DNA from: JBPRGH01 sp051418055
Lineage (GTDB): Bacteria; Bacteroidota; Bacteroidia; Cytophagales; Cyclobacteriaceae
DNA length: 64,000 nt
Assembly: GCA_051418055.1 (NCBI GenBank)
Contig: JBPRGH010000137.1
Location: 1 to 64,000, forward strand
Direction: 5' to 3'
Shown: positions 43,850 through 52,047 of the stretch, piece after piece
Layout of the letters: each line of letters begins with the position of its first letter
Numbering within the stretch: position 1 is the first letter of the stretch
Notes under the pieces: generated by a model
Told to the model about the DNA's origin: nothing
Database searches by the model: none
What the model saw: the letters and a program-made list of their open reading frames with translations, nothing else
Made by a program: the position numbers and the translations under genes

Positions 43850-44764
43850 TTAAAAAGTAATTTCCCAGGCAGCTATACTATGATCATCACTGGCGCTAAG
43901 TAACCAGTTATTAAACGGAGTCCATAGCAGTCTGTTTACTGATGTTCCATGACTGGCATGCCTGCCTTTATCAATAACTTTTAATAATTTCATCTCTTCA
44001 GCATCCCATATCTTTATTGATTTATCCATACTACAAGATACAAAATACTGACCGTCAGGACTAAAGGTTAGGTGATTAATTGTATACATATGTCCCACCA
44101 CTTCCTTATTAAGGCTATATTTTTCGTTCACATTCCATCTTTTTATTCTTGCATCGCGGCCACAGGTCAGGAGGTGATTATTGCCCGGAGCATATTTAAT
44201 ATTAAATAATGAATTGGTATGAGCTTCTTTTATTTCATTTTTGAGCTCAAGTGTATCTAAGTCAAAAATTCGAAGTGAATTATCTGAATATCCTACTGCA
44301 ATCTCCTGCCGTTCTGCTATAAAATCAATACTTCGGGCTCTTTGATCCGTATATGTTAGTCGCTTTGCTACACTTAACTGCTTCAGGTTTACCACGACGA
44401 CTTCACCGTTTCCGGTAGCTACAAAAGCCTGTTCATCCACTACTTTTATATCAAAAATAGCAGCTTTTGTAAAATTTAACGAGGACACTTCTTTTTTATT
44501 CTTCCAGTCCAGGATATGGATCCCGTCATAATTATGACCAGCAATTAAAAAATCCTTATCACTCCAGTATTCCAGTGCATAAATGCTGTTATTCATTCGA
44601 CCTATAAGCTGGCCCTGATCGGGTTTGGTAAGATCCCAAAGTACGATCATGCCATCTCCGGCAGCACTAAAAAAAAGATGGGGCTCAGGTCCTTGCTCTA
44701 ATCTGTAAACGCCATCACGATGACCTGAAAATTGGAATTTTTTGGTGACAGTGATTTTATTCAT
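43850..44764 (-). CDS. WD40-repeat protein
   Basis: A 304-residue cytoplasmic seven-bladed propeller. Blades end in WD-like motifs: DGMIVLWDLT, DGIHILDWKN, NSLRIFDLDT, ARIKRWNVNE, KSIKIWDAEE and HSIAAWEITF. No signal peptide or enzymatic domain, so it is likely a scaffold. It is divergent from the PPTase gene and immediately upstream of the DivIVA-like gene, with which it may act. Confidence 0.9.
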   Translation of the reverse strand: MNKITVTKKFQFSGHRDGVYRLEQGPEPHLFFSAAGDGMIVLWDLTKPDQGQLIGRMNNSIYALEYWSDKDFLIAGHNYDGIHILDWKNKKEVSSLNFTKAAIFDIKVVDEQAFVATGNGEVVVVNLKQLSVAKRLTYTDQRARSIDFIAERQEIAVGYSDNSLRIFDLDTLELKNEIKEAHTNSLFNIKYAPGNNHLLTCGRDARIKRWNVNEKYSLNKEVVGHMYTINHLTFSPDGQYFVSCSMDKSIKIWDAEEMKLLKVIDKGRHASHGTSVNRLLWTPFNNWLLSASDDHSIAAWEITF

Positions 44765-44803
44765 GTAAATTGCTGCGGGATTATTGCGAATATAAAGATT
44801 TCC

Positions 44804-45448
44804 ATGCCATTAATAAGAAAGATTGAAAAATCTTCACCCAATGTCAACTTGCAGCTTTGGAAAATTGAAGAGCCAGTTTCATTTTTTACGGAAAATATCG
44901 GAGAGCTTTCCACAGATGCCAGGGAGGAGTATGATACTATACATCATGAAAAGAGGAAGCTGGAGTGGCTGTCTGCAAGGTGGCTATTAATGAATATCCT
45001 GAAGGAATATGACGTTACCATTGACAGGCTGATAAAGGATGAGTTTGGAAAACCTCATATAAAGGACTCTGATCTGAACCTCTCCATTAGTCATGCCTTC
45101 CCTTATGTTGCAGTTATTGTTGATCCGGAAGAATCCACAGGGATAGATCTTGAGGCACCAAAGGAAAAAATAAAGAATATTTCTCCGCGCTTTATGCATC
45201 CTGATGAAATAGCCTGTTGCTCAATGGATATTTATGAGCTTACCCTTTACTGGTGTGCTAAAGAAACATTATATAAGATCTTTGGCAGAAAGCGTATTCA
45301 ATTTAACCAGCAGCTTTTTATTGAACCGATCAAAAAAGATGAGCTGGTTGATATGAAAGGTAAAATTGTAGTAAACTCGGGAGATATAAGAGAATATGAT
45401 CTACACGGACATGTGCAGGAAGACCTTGTGATGGTGCATAAGAAGTAG
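44804..45448 (+). CDS. 4'-phosphopantetheinyl transferase superfamily protein
   Basis: A 214-residue Sfp-like transferase predicted to move phosphopantetheine from CoA to a carrier protein serine. Motifs: FGKPHIKDSDLNLSISHAFPYVA, the Mg-binding TGIDLE and the downstream WCAKETLYKIFG. The ATG at 44804 is used; the 24 residues encoded from 44732 overlap the divergent WD40 gene and look unrelated. The target could be fatty-acid ACP or another carrier; no PKS/NRPS genes are nearby. Confidence 0.9.
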   Translation: MPLIRKIEKSSPNVNLQLWKIEEPVSFFTENIGELSTDAREEYDTIHHEKRKLEWLSARWLLMNILKEYDVTIDRLIKDEFGKPHIKDSDLNLSISHAFPYVAVIVDPEESTGIDLEAPKEKIKNISPRFMHPDEIACCSMDIYELTLYWCAKETLYKIFGRKRIQFNQQLFIEPIKKDELVDMKGKIVVNSGDIREYDLHGHVQEDLVMVHKK

Positions 45449-45453
45449 CCAAA

Positions 45454-45527
45454 AGCAAAGAGCACAGAGCATAGAGTAAGTTCTATACTATTCTATGCTC
45501 TTTGCCCTTAGCTCTATGCTCCCTAAC
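45454..45527. repeat. heptamer-built inverted repeat between convergent genes
   Basis: Left arm of in-phase units AGCAAAG, AGCACAG, AGCATAG, AGTAAGT (45454-45481). Right arm of units CTATGCT, CTTTGCC, CTTAGCT, CTATGCT (45493-45520). AGAGCATAGA (45466-45475) pairs perfectly with TCTATGCTCT (45492-45501), so it may serve as a bidirectional terminator for the PPTase and nuclease genes. Confidence 0.65.
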
Positions 45528-46284
45528 CGTAAATCTTATTTAAAACAGCGGCAAGACGTACACCGGCTTGTAATACTCGCTGCTCTACCGTCTCCCAATT
45601 TTTGTACATGTAATTGTAGCCGAGCCGTTTATTCTCTGGTAAATCATAAACCTGGCCACGAAGTGCAATAGATTCCATTGCCCAGTCAATAACAGAAGAT
45701 TGCTGCCATTCCTTAACCTGGCTCAAAGGCTGATGATCGATGCTATGGGCAAATTCAATAGAGCTTAGCTGTTTGCTGTTGATCATTTCACTATCCCATA
45801 CGCGGTGCAGGTTAGAACTTTCCCAAAACCACTCAACTTTTACATCATTTCCACCCTGATCCTCACCTGTGCCAACATGCAGCGGCTGATGAATATCACC
45901 AATCAGGTGAACCAGCATCATTATATGCTCCTGCTCAGTTTTTTTATCCAGCCCGCCAGCTTCAAGTTCTTTTATAAGGCGTTCAATAGTCATTATGATA
46001 TCACCTTCAGAATTTTTTTCAGCTATATCATAAGTATACTCGTCAGGAATAGTGACCCAATGCCAGGTGTAAGCAAAATCGTATAACGAATCAGCCTTTA
46101 TCTCATCCATCCATGTAGAAATATATGAGAGGCGCTGGTTGTCCATCAATTTTCGAATATTTTTTCGGGCTTTGCGATTGAGGTATTTTTCAGCGATATG
46201 TCCTACCGTACGGTGGCCGATCTGCCCCCAGGAAAATGCTTCTACATTAATGAAAAGCAGTAAAGCTATAATTAATATTCTCAT
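45523..46284 (-). CDS. exported S1/P1-type nuclease
   Basis: A 253-residue zinc-dependent nuclease of the S1/P1 family, cutting single-stranded nucleic acid and releasing 3'-phosphate in some members. The signal peptide ends at AFS, giving a mature N terminus WGQIGHRTVGHIAEKYL where the Trp amine and His bind zinc. Other ligands are in STWMDEIKAD, TWHWVTIP, LVHLIGDIHQPLHVG and GGNDVKV. Likely periplasmic or secreted, for nutrient scavenging. Confidence 0.93.
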   Translation of the reverse strand: MRILIIALLLFINVEAFSWGQIGHRTVGHIAEKYLNRKARKNIRKLMDNQRLSYISTWMDEIKADSLYDFAYTWHWVTIPDEYTYDIAEKNSEGDIIMTIERLIKELEAGGLDKKTEQEHIMMLVHLIGDIHQPLHVGTGEDQGGNDVKVEWFWESSNLHRVWDSEMINSKQLSSIEFAHSIDHQPLSQVKEWQQSSVIDWAMESIALRGQVYDLPENKRLGYNYMYKNWETVEQRVLQAGVRLAAVLNKIYG

Positions 46285-46343
46285 GGCGTATTTTATTTAT
46301 TTGTGAAGTTGGTAAAATTTAATTGATGTCTGCAATTTTAATT

Positions 46344-46351
46344 TAAATTTG
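46344..46351 (+). promoter_or_regulatory. Bacteroidota -7 element
   Basis: TAAATTTG, exact TAnnTTTG match, 26 nt before the ATG at 46378. ATTG at 46322-46325 lies 18 nt upstream as a three-of-four match to the -33 box. Confidence 0.5.
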
Positions 46352-46377
46352 ATTTACTAAAAATATACTTTTTTGGG

Positions 46378-46632
46378 ATGGAAAATGTATTAAGTACCAT
46401 ACTGTTATTGTTTTTAACAATAGCTATTATTATTATATTTTTGGTTTGGTTAAAGGCTTTTAAAGGAATGGATAAAGAAGGGAATAAAAAGAAGATTTAT
46501 CAAGCTAATAAAGATAAAACTAAACCATATGAATCTTTTGATGATTGGCTTCAGGATGTAAAACACCTAAAATGGGCTCTTCTTATCGTTGTTATTATTA
46601 TTGTGATGGTGTTTATTCTACTGGATCTATGA
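46378..46632 (+). CDS. small two-TM membrane protein
   Basis: An 84-residue protein with membrane segments at about residues 4-24 and 63-82 and a Lys-rich loop between (KGMDKEGNKKKIYQANKDK). I do not recognise the family. A good promoter precedes it and it ends 2 bp from the stop of the convergent KtrA-like gene, which supports it being real. No functional clue. Confidence 0.6.
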   Translation: MENVLSTILLLFLTIAIIIIFLVWLKAFKGMDKEGNKKKIYQANKDKTKPYESFDDWLQDVKHLKWALLIVVIIIVMVFILLDL

Positions 46633-46634
46633 AT

Positions 46635-47327
46635 TTAATCGCTTTCTTCTGCTAAGAGCCTGTTTATATCATCTATGTTTCCATAAAGTACAATGATATC
46701 ATCTTCTTTTAAAATTGTCTTTGCATTTGCCACACCTTGAGCTTCCTTGCTCTTCTTTTTTGTCCCCAGTACAGAAGTTTCCGTACGTTCCTTCATAGTA
46801 GTCAGAACGAGAATATTATACTCTCTTAAAAATCCTGCCTCCTCCAGGCTCATGCCTACATATCGTGATGGTACTTTTGCTTCGACAATATTATACTTCT
46901 CAGTAACCTCAAAAGAATCAATTATACCTTTTATGTTTAGTCGTTTAGCTAACCTTTCTGCCGCATCCTCCTCAGGGTGTAGTATCTCATGTATACCCAT
47001 TGCCTCTAATACTGTAGATTGCAACGGAGTAACGGCTCTACTGATGATCCTGTTTACTTTACTTTGCTTCATTACAGCAGTTGCCATAATAGAGGCGGCT
47101 TCATCTTCTCCAATGCTAATGATCACAACATCACTTTCTTTTAAGGGTAAATTATGCACTGCCTGAGGGTCAGTACAGTCAAGTGCAACAGAATGGCTTA
47201 TTATATCTTTTATGGCATTTACTTTTGCCATATTTTTATCCACACCAATAACTTCATGCCCCAGGTGTGTTAACTTTTTAGAAAGGGCTGCCCCGAAATT
47301 TCCTAAACCTACAACTATATATTTCAT
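46635..47327 (-). CDS. KtrA/TrkA-type potassium channel regulatory subunit
   Basis: A 230-residue cytoplasmic RCK protein that gates a Ktr/Trk potassium channel. The N-terminal Rossmann domain (GLGNFGAALSKKL, then VIGVDKNMAKV and DCTDPQAV) binds ATP/ADP or NAD(H). The C-terminal TrkA_C-like domain (about residues 140-228) contains EAKVPSRYVGMSL and the ending DDIIVLYGNIDDI. It follows the channel gene by 3 bp, forming a two-gene operon. Confidence 0.93.
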   Translation of the reverse strand: MKYIVVGLGNFGAALSKKLTHLGHEVIGVDKNMAKVNAIKDIISHSVALDCTDPQAVHNLPLKESDVVIISIGEDEAASIMATAVMKQSKVNRIISRAVTPLQSTVLEAMGIHEILHPEEDAAERLAKRLNIKGIIDSFEVTEKYNIVEAKVPSRYVGMSLEEAGFLREYNILVLTTMKERTETSVLGTKKKSKEAQGVANAKTILKEDDIIVLYGNIDDINRLLAEESD

Positions 47328-47330
47328 ATA

Positions 47331-49079
47331 TCAATTGATTAAGATATCCTCCGTAGGATATTTATAGTAGAACGTATTTATTTTTCTAAAGAATGCCACA
47401 AGTATGGTTAACATGCTAACCCTTCCGATAAACATAACAAAAATAATCACATATTGAGAGGGGATACTAAGTGATGAAGTTATGCCAAGGCTTAAACCTA
47501 CTGTACTATAAGCAGAAAAACATTCAAAAGCTATGTCTAATAAGCTTTTATCTTTATCAAAATTTGCCAGTAAAAAAATGGCAACACCAATTACTATTAA
47601 GGATAGGGAAATAGCTGCAAATGCGCGTCTGACACTTAAATTTGAGATCTCTCTCCGAAAAACTTCAATTCTTTCTTTTCCCTTTGCAAGACTTAAGAAG
47701 TTTAAAGTAGCTATAGCGTAGGTAGTTGTTTTTATACCTCCGCCTGTTGAGCCTGGTGAAGCCCCAATCCACATTAGCAGGAATATGATCATAATAGTAC
47801 CGAAATTTAATGCAGCCATATCCACAGAATTAAATCCTGCAGTACGTGGCGTTGCTGCACCAAAAAATGCAGTAACAATTTTCCCCCAGCTATTATGTTC
47901 GGCAAGTGTATTATTATATTCAAAAAGATAAAAAAGAATTGTACCAGCAACAAGAAGTGAAAATGTCGTTACTAAAATAATCTTGCTGTTGATATTTAAT
48001 ACCCATGCTCTCCTGTAATACTGTTTTTCTCTCAGTACAAGGATTCTGAATTTATGTTTTACGTATTTTATAAGGTTAAAAACTATAGGAAAGCCTAAAC
48101 CCCCAATAATAAAAAGGAATACAACAACAAGCTGAAAAGAATAATTATAACGAAACTCCTGCTCAAAAAGGCTATTCCCAAGGGTGGAAAAACCAGCATT
48201 ACAAAAAGCGGATATAGAATGAAAAACAGCAAAAAATACAGAAGTAAGCGACCAGTCGAAATCCAGCTGTTCAATACTGAAAAAGATAAATAATGCTCCT
48301 ATTCCTTCAATTAAAAAGGTAACGCCAAAAATTGTCTTTATAAAATTATATACTTCAGTAACTTTTTCTGAATTAGTAAAATCACGCATCATCAGCTGAT
48401 CCTGGAATGAGGTGGTTCCCTTAAAAAAGTAGCTAAAAAAGGTAGTAAAAGTCATTACTCCCAGACCACCTAGTTGTATAAGTAGAAGTATGATCGTCTG
48501 GCCCATGGGAGTGAAAAAAGATCCTGTATCAACTACTATTAAACCCGTTACACAAACGGCACTGGTAGCTGTAAAAAGAGCTTGTGTAAGCGTAATACCT
48601 GATACTGTTGCATTTGGAAGTAAAAGGAGCAAAGTACCCATAATTATTAAAATTATGAAGCTTGAAATGAATAGTAAAGCCGGATTTATTTGCCTTCTTG
48701 ACTCACCAATACCCACAGTCGTAAGCTCCCGAATAAATATGATAAAGAAGGTAAGGTAGAGAAAAATAGGGTGTTCAAAATACCCTATAAAAGGCACCCC
48801 AACAAGAATCAGAATGATTAAAAGAAGTAGTAATAGATCAATTATCCAAAGTCTTATACGCTGACGTTTTGGAGGAAATATTAAATATCGCCCTATAATC
48901 AGAAGCACAAAAAAAACAATCAAGCTTAAATAGGTATAATCAAATACCTTTTCAAATAACTCATTTTGATCAAATCCAAAATCAATCAGGAACAGGATGA
49001 TAAGTATGGTACTAATTACAATAGGAGCTTTCTTAAAGAAATTTTTTATTTTTTCCTTTTTCTGACGAGCGTCTTTCAA
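47331..49079 (-). CDS. KtrB/TrkH-type potassium channel subunit
   Basis: A 582-residue inner-membrane potassium uptake protein. Four pore-loop repeats with TrkH/KtrB filter-like segments are visible: SAVCVTGLIVVDTG, AFCNAGFSTLG, PRTAGFNSVD and STVGLSLGI. The length exceeds KtrB because of about 120 extra N-terminal residues with additional membrane segments. Start is TTG at 49079; no better in-frame ATG exists upstream. It precedes its RCK regulator by 3 bp. Confidence 0.92.
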   Translation of the reverse strand: MKDARQKKEKIKNFFKKAPIVISTILIILFLIDFGFDQNELFEKVFDYTYLSLIVFFVLLIIGRYLIFPPKRQRIRLWIIDLLLLLLIILILVGVPFIGYFEHPIFLYLTFFIIFIRELTTVGIGESRRQINPALLFISSFIILIIMGTLLLLLPNATVSGITLTQALFTATSAVCVTGLIVVDTGSFFTPMGQTIILLLIQLGGLGVMTFTTFFSYFFKGTTSFQDQLMMRDFTNSEKVTEVYNFIKTIFGVTFLIEGIGALFIFFSIEQLDFDWSLTSVFFAVFHSISAFCNAGFSTLGNSLFEQEFRYNYSFQLVVVFLFIIGGLGFPIVFNLIKYVKHKFRILVLREKQYYRRAWVLNINSKIILVTTFSLLVAGTILFYLFEYNNTLAEHNSWGKIVTAFFGAATPRTAGFNSVDMAALNFGTIMIIFLLMWIGASPGSTGGGIKTTTYAIATLNFLSLAKGKERIEVFRREISNLSVRRAFAAISLSLIVIGVAIFLLANFDKDKSLLDIAFECFSAYSTVGLSLGITSSLSIPSQYVIIFVMFIGRVSMLTILVAFFRKINTFYYKYPTEDILIN

Positions 49080-49192
49080 AATTCTTTAAAAATTATTGTG
49101 GCTTCTTTAACTACAAAAAGCAAATAAAAAGAGATTTTTTAACTTTTTAGCTGCATATGAGAAAAATCTAAGGAATAATTCAAAAGTATTAC

Positions 49193-49262
49193 CTCATGCC
49201 TCAGATTTTGACTTCTGACCTCTGACCTCCAGCCTCTGACACCTACTTCCAACCTCAGTTTC
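49193..49262. repeat. heptamer-phased tract at the 3' end of the ECF sigma gene
   Basis: About ten units in register, including TCTGACC twice, TCTGACA, TCCAGCC and CTCAGAT, running into the TGA stop of the sigma gene at 49255-49257. It is markedly pyrimidine-rich on this strand compared with other spacers. Confidence 0.65.
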
Positions 49263-49827
49263 TCCCCTCCTTTCTCACAAGCAGTTTCTTCATCTTCTCT
49301 CTTGCCCGTTTCAGCCGCATTTTTATAGCGCTTTCACCAAGGTTCATCTGCTCCTGGATATCTTTTATGGGCAGGTTTTGCTTATATTTTAAAATAAGGA
49401 TAGATCGTGTCTCTGGATCAAGCTCATCAAGCAGTTTCTCAAATTTTTCAACTGAAAAATCCAACAGCTCTTCTCCATTTTCAGATATATCTTCACCCAA
49501 TGATTCTGCCAGCTCTTCTGTAAATTTTTGATAAAGTACTTTTTTATTTTTCCTTAAGAAATCAATACAGGTGTGGTGGGTGATACTAAAGATCCAGGTG
49601 CTGAATTCTGATTCCGCTTTAAAGGATTTTATCTTCATGAACAGTTTGATAAGGATTTCCTGTGCCAGGTCTTCAGCATTATCTTCATTTTTAACAAGCA
49701 GCTGGCATTGTTTTTTGATCTTACTATTGTAACGGTTCACCAGCTCATTAAAGACAGCAGGGTCATAGTTGTCTTTCAATAAAACCGCCAGTTCATTATC
49801 TGAAAAATATTTATATTTTTTTTCCAT
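49255..49827 (-). CDS. ECF-type RNA polymerase sigma factor (second)
   Basis: A 190-residue sigma factor with region 2 (AVFNELVNRYNSKIKKQCQLL, NAEDLAQEILIKLFMKI, EFSTWIFSITHHTCIDFLRK) and region 4 (LDPETRSILILKYKQNLPIKDIQ, GESAIKMRLKRAREKM). ATG at 49827 is chosen; the frame to 49938 overlaps the divergent C39 gene. No anti-sigma gene adjoins it. Its start lies 52 bp from the amidoligase operon, in a shared promoter region with an inverted repeat, so it may control that operon (inference). Confidence 0.9.
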   Translation of the reverse strand: MEKKYKYFSDNELAVLLKDNYDPAVFNELVNRYNSKIKKQCQLLVKNEDNAEDLAQEILIKLFMKIKSFKAESEFSTWIFSITHHTCIDFLRKNKKVLYQKFTEELAESLGEDISENGEELLDFSVEKFEKLLDELDPETRSILILKYKQNLPIKDIQEQMNLGESAIKMRLKRAREKMKKLLVRKEGRN

Positions 49828-49855
49828 AAAAGGAGTGACCCTTACAAGTTTCTGC

Positions 49856-49875
49856 GTCTTCAAAACAAAGAAGAC
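49856..49875. promoter_or_regulatory. inverted repeat in the sigma / amidoligase divergent promoter
   Basis: GTCTTC (49856-49861) and GAAGAC (49870-49875) form a perfect inverted repeat with an 8-nt spacer, 5 nt before the C39 ATG and about 30 nt from the sigma start. Suitable size for a dimeric repressor operator, though untested. Confidence 0.35.
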
Positions 49876-49879
49876 AAAA

Positions 49880-50602
49880 ATGCTAAAAAATATTTCTTTA
49901 CCGGATTTTGAGATCCTGACCCAGCCGGATGATACCACCTGCGGTCCAACTTGTCTTCAGGCTGTCTATAATTATTTTGGTGATCATATAAACCTTTCAC
50001 AAGTCATCCAGGAAACCTCCCGTTGGAGTGATGGCGGCACATTAGCTGTAATATTAGGTAATAATGCACTTAAAAGAGGCTATAAAGCTGTCTTATATAC
50101 ATACAATTTAATGGTTTTTGACCCTACATGGTTTTCAGAAACAACAGAAAAAATTATAGAATTATTAGAGAAGCAGATGGAGGTTAAGCATGATCCAAAA
50201 TTACATTTTGCATCATTGGCCTATATAAAATTCTTAAAAAATGGTGGCGAGATCAGGTTTAAGGAGTTGGATGAAGAATTACTTACTGATTACCTCGATA
50301 ACCAGATGCCGATTTTAACAGGGTTAAGCGCTACATATTTATATGGCACTCCCAGGGAAATTGGTGAAACAAATGAATATGACGATATTAAAGGAAAGCC
50401 CTCAGGTCACTTTGTGGTGATCACGGGGTATGATAAAGAACAAAGACAATTTTTAGTTGCTGATCCGCTAAAGCCTAATCCAATGGCACGGTCGCAACAA
50501 TATTATATGGTAACTTACAATAGATTAATTAATTCGATCATGCTTGGCATTGTGACATACGATGCTAATATCCTGATCATAAAGCCTAAAGCTGAATCAT
50601 GA
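49880..50602 (+). CDS. C39-like papain-fold peptidase of an amidoligase operon
   Basis: A 240-residue cytoplasmic cysteine-peptidase-like protein. The triad is visible: Cys21 in DDTTCGPTCLQ, His177 in PSGHFVVITGY and Asp195 in LVADPL. No membrane or ABC domains are present, unlike bacteriocin C39 exporters. ATG at 49880 is used because the frame from 49769 overlaps the divergent sigma gene. It overlaps the ATP-grasp gene by 4 bp. Within this operon it may hydrolyse or transfer the amide made by the two ligases (inference). Confidence 0.82.
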   Translation: MLKNISLPDFEILTQPDDTTCGPTCLQAVYNYFGDHINLSQVIQETSRWSDGGTLAVILGNNALKRGYKAVLYTYNLMVFDPTWFSETTEKIIELLEKQMEVKHDPKLHFASLAYIKFLKNGGEIRFKELDEELLTDYLDNQMPILTGLSATYLYGTPREIGETNEYDDIKGKPSGHFVVITGYDKEQRQFLVADPLKPNPMARSQQYYMVTYNRLINSIMLGIVTYDANILIIKPKAES

Positions 50603-52041
50603 GTAAATATATCGTTATAGAGCAGCCGTCTAAGTGGCAGCTGCAGATAGAAGATGTAAAAATAATTTCTCCACTGGAGTATATAAGATTAACAGACACT
50701 GCAGATGGTGATAAACTTTCTGTCATTAACTTATGCAACGATTACCAGTACCTGAGTATGGGATATTATGTGTCATTGCTGGCACAGGCACGGAAACATA
50801 AAGTCCTGCCGGATATTTCATTAATTCAGGATTTCAGGCTTCCATCCCTCATAAAGGAGGAAATGCTGAATCTTGAAGATACGATTAACCAGGTGCTGAA
50901 AAATGAACCTGATAAAGTTGAATTTAGTATCTATCTGGGCTTATCATCACAGGAGAAATTTCAAAAACTGGCTTCACAGATCTTCAACTGGATACCGGTC
51001 CCTTTTTTAAAGCTCCAGTTTCTGAAAAAGGATAAAAAATGGATTGTACAGAGCTTAAGAATGCTGCATTTTAATGAAGTAGAACCAGGCGATCATGAAT
51101 TGGTAGGTAGTGCGATTAAGCGGTATTTTTTACGAAAACCATGGAAATCAACTAAAAAATATAAATATGATCTGGCGATACTCGTAAACCCTGAGGAGCC
51201 TTCTCCACCCAGCAACAGCAGGGCGTTACAATATTTTGTAAAAGCAGCAGCGAAATATGGCTTTTCTGCTGAGCTGATCACTAAGAATGATTTCGGAAAG
51301 CTAATCCAGTATGATGCGCTGTTAATCAGGGAAACCACCCAGGTAAACCATCATACCTACCGATTTGCCAAAAAAGCAGCAGCCTTAGGTCTGGCAGTGT
51401 TGGATGATCCCGAATCAATTTTGCGATGCACCAATAAAGTTTATCTTTTCGAGCTGCTTAAAAAGCATCGTATCCCTACTCCTGAAAGTTTTATTATAGA
51501 CCGGTCTAATTATAAAAAGCTACCGGAGGATACAAATTTTCCTTTTGTACTGAAACAGCCGGATGGTGCTTTTAGCGTAGGTGTAAAAAAAGTAGAAAAT
51601 AAAGAAGAATATCTTTCTATAGCAAAGGCAATGCTGCAGGAATCGGATCTTCTGATTGCACAGGAGTTTTTACCTACACCGTTCGACTGGCGGGTTGGGA
51701 TTGTAAATAATGAAGTGATCTATGTCTGTAAATATTATATGGCACGTAACCACTGGCAGATATACAACTGGAAAGTTAAAGGTCGCCAGTCGTATGGAGA
51801 GGCTGAAACATTATCCCCTGACCAGGCGCCTGCAGGATTGATAAAGAATGCTTTAAAGGCAACGGCATTAATTGGCGACGGGTTATATGGTGTTGATATG
51901 AAAGAGGTGAATGGAAAATTCGTGGTTATCGAAATAAATGATAATCCGAATATTGATGCAGGTGTGGAAGATAGAATTGGTGGTCAGAAAGTTTATCAAA
52001 AAGTTATACATACACTTTTAGAACAAATAAAAAATTATTAA
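50599..52041 (+). CDS. RLAN-domain RimK-like ATP-grasp ligase
   Basis: A 480-residue ATP-dependent carboxylate-amine ligase. The N-terminal part (about residues 1-150, VINLCNDYQYLSMGYYVSLL) matches the RimK-like ATP-grasp N-terminal (RLAN) domain. The ATP-grasp part (about 195-478) includes DDPESILRCTNKVYLFELL, FPFVLKQPDGAFSVGV, LIAQEFLPTPFDWRVG and the Mg-binding VVIEINDNPNIDAG. RimK relatives add amino acids to carboxyl groups. Neighbours are a C39-like peptidase and a GCS2 ligase, a gene set noted in comparative surveys of amidoligases as making unknown peptide-like metabolites. Confidence 0.88.
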   Translation: MSKYIVIEQPSKWQLQIEDVKIISPLEYIRLTDTADGDKLSVINLCNDYQYLSMGYYVSLLAQARKHKVLPDISLIQDFRLPSLIKEEMLNLEDTINQVLKNEPDKVEFSIYLGLSSQEKFQKLASQIFNWIPVPFLKLQFLKKDKKWIVQSLRMLHFNEVEPGDHELVGSAIKRYFLRKPWKSTKKYKYDLAILVNPEEPSPPSNSRALQYFVKAAAKYGFSAELITKNDFGKLIQYDALLIRETTQVNHHTYRFAKKAAALGLAVLDDPESILRCTNKVYLFELLKKHRIPTPESFIIDRSNYKKLPEDTNFPFVLKQPDGAFSVGVKKVENKEEYLSIAKAMLQESDLLIAQEFLPTPFDWRVGIVNNEVIYVCKYYMARNHWQIYNWKVKGRQSYGEAETLSPDQAPAGLIKNALKATALIGDGLYGVDMKEVNGKFVVIEINDNPNIDAGVEDRIGGQKVYQKVIHTLLEQIKNY

Positions 52042-52047
52042 TAGTTA

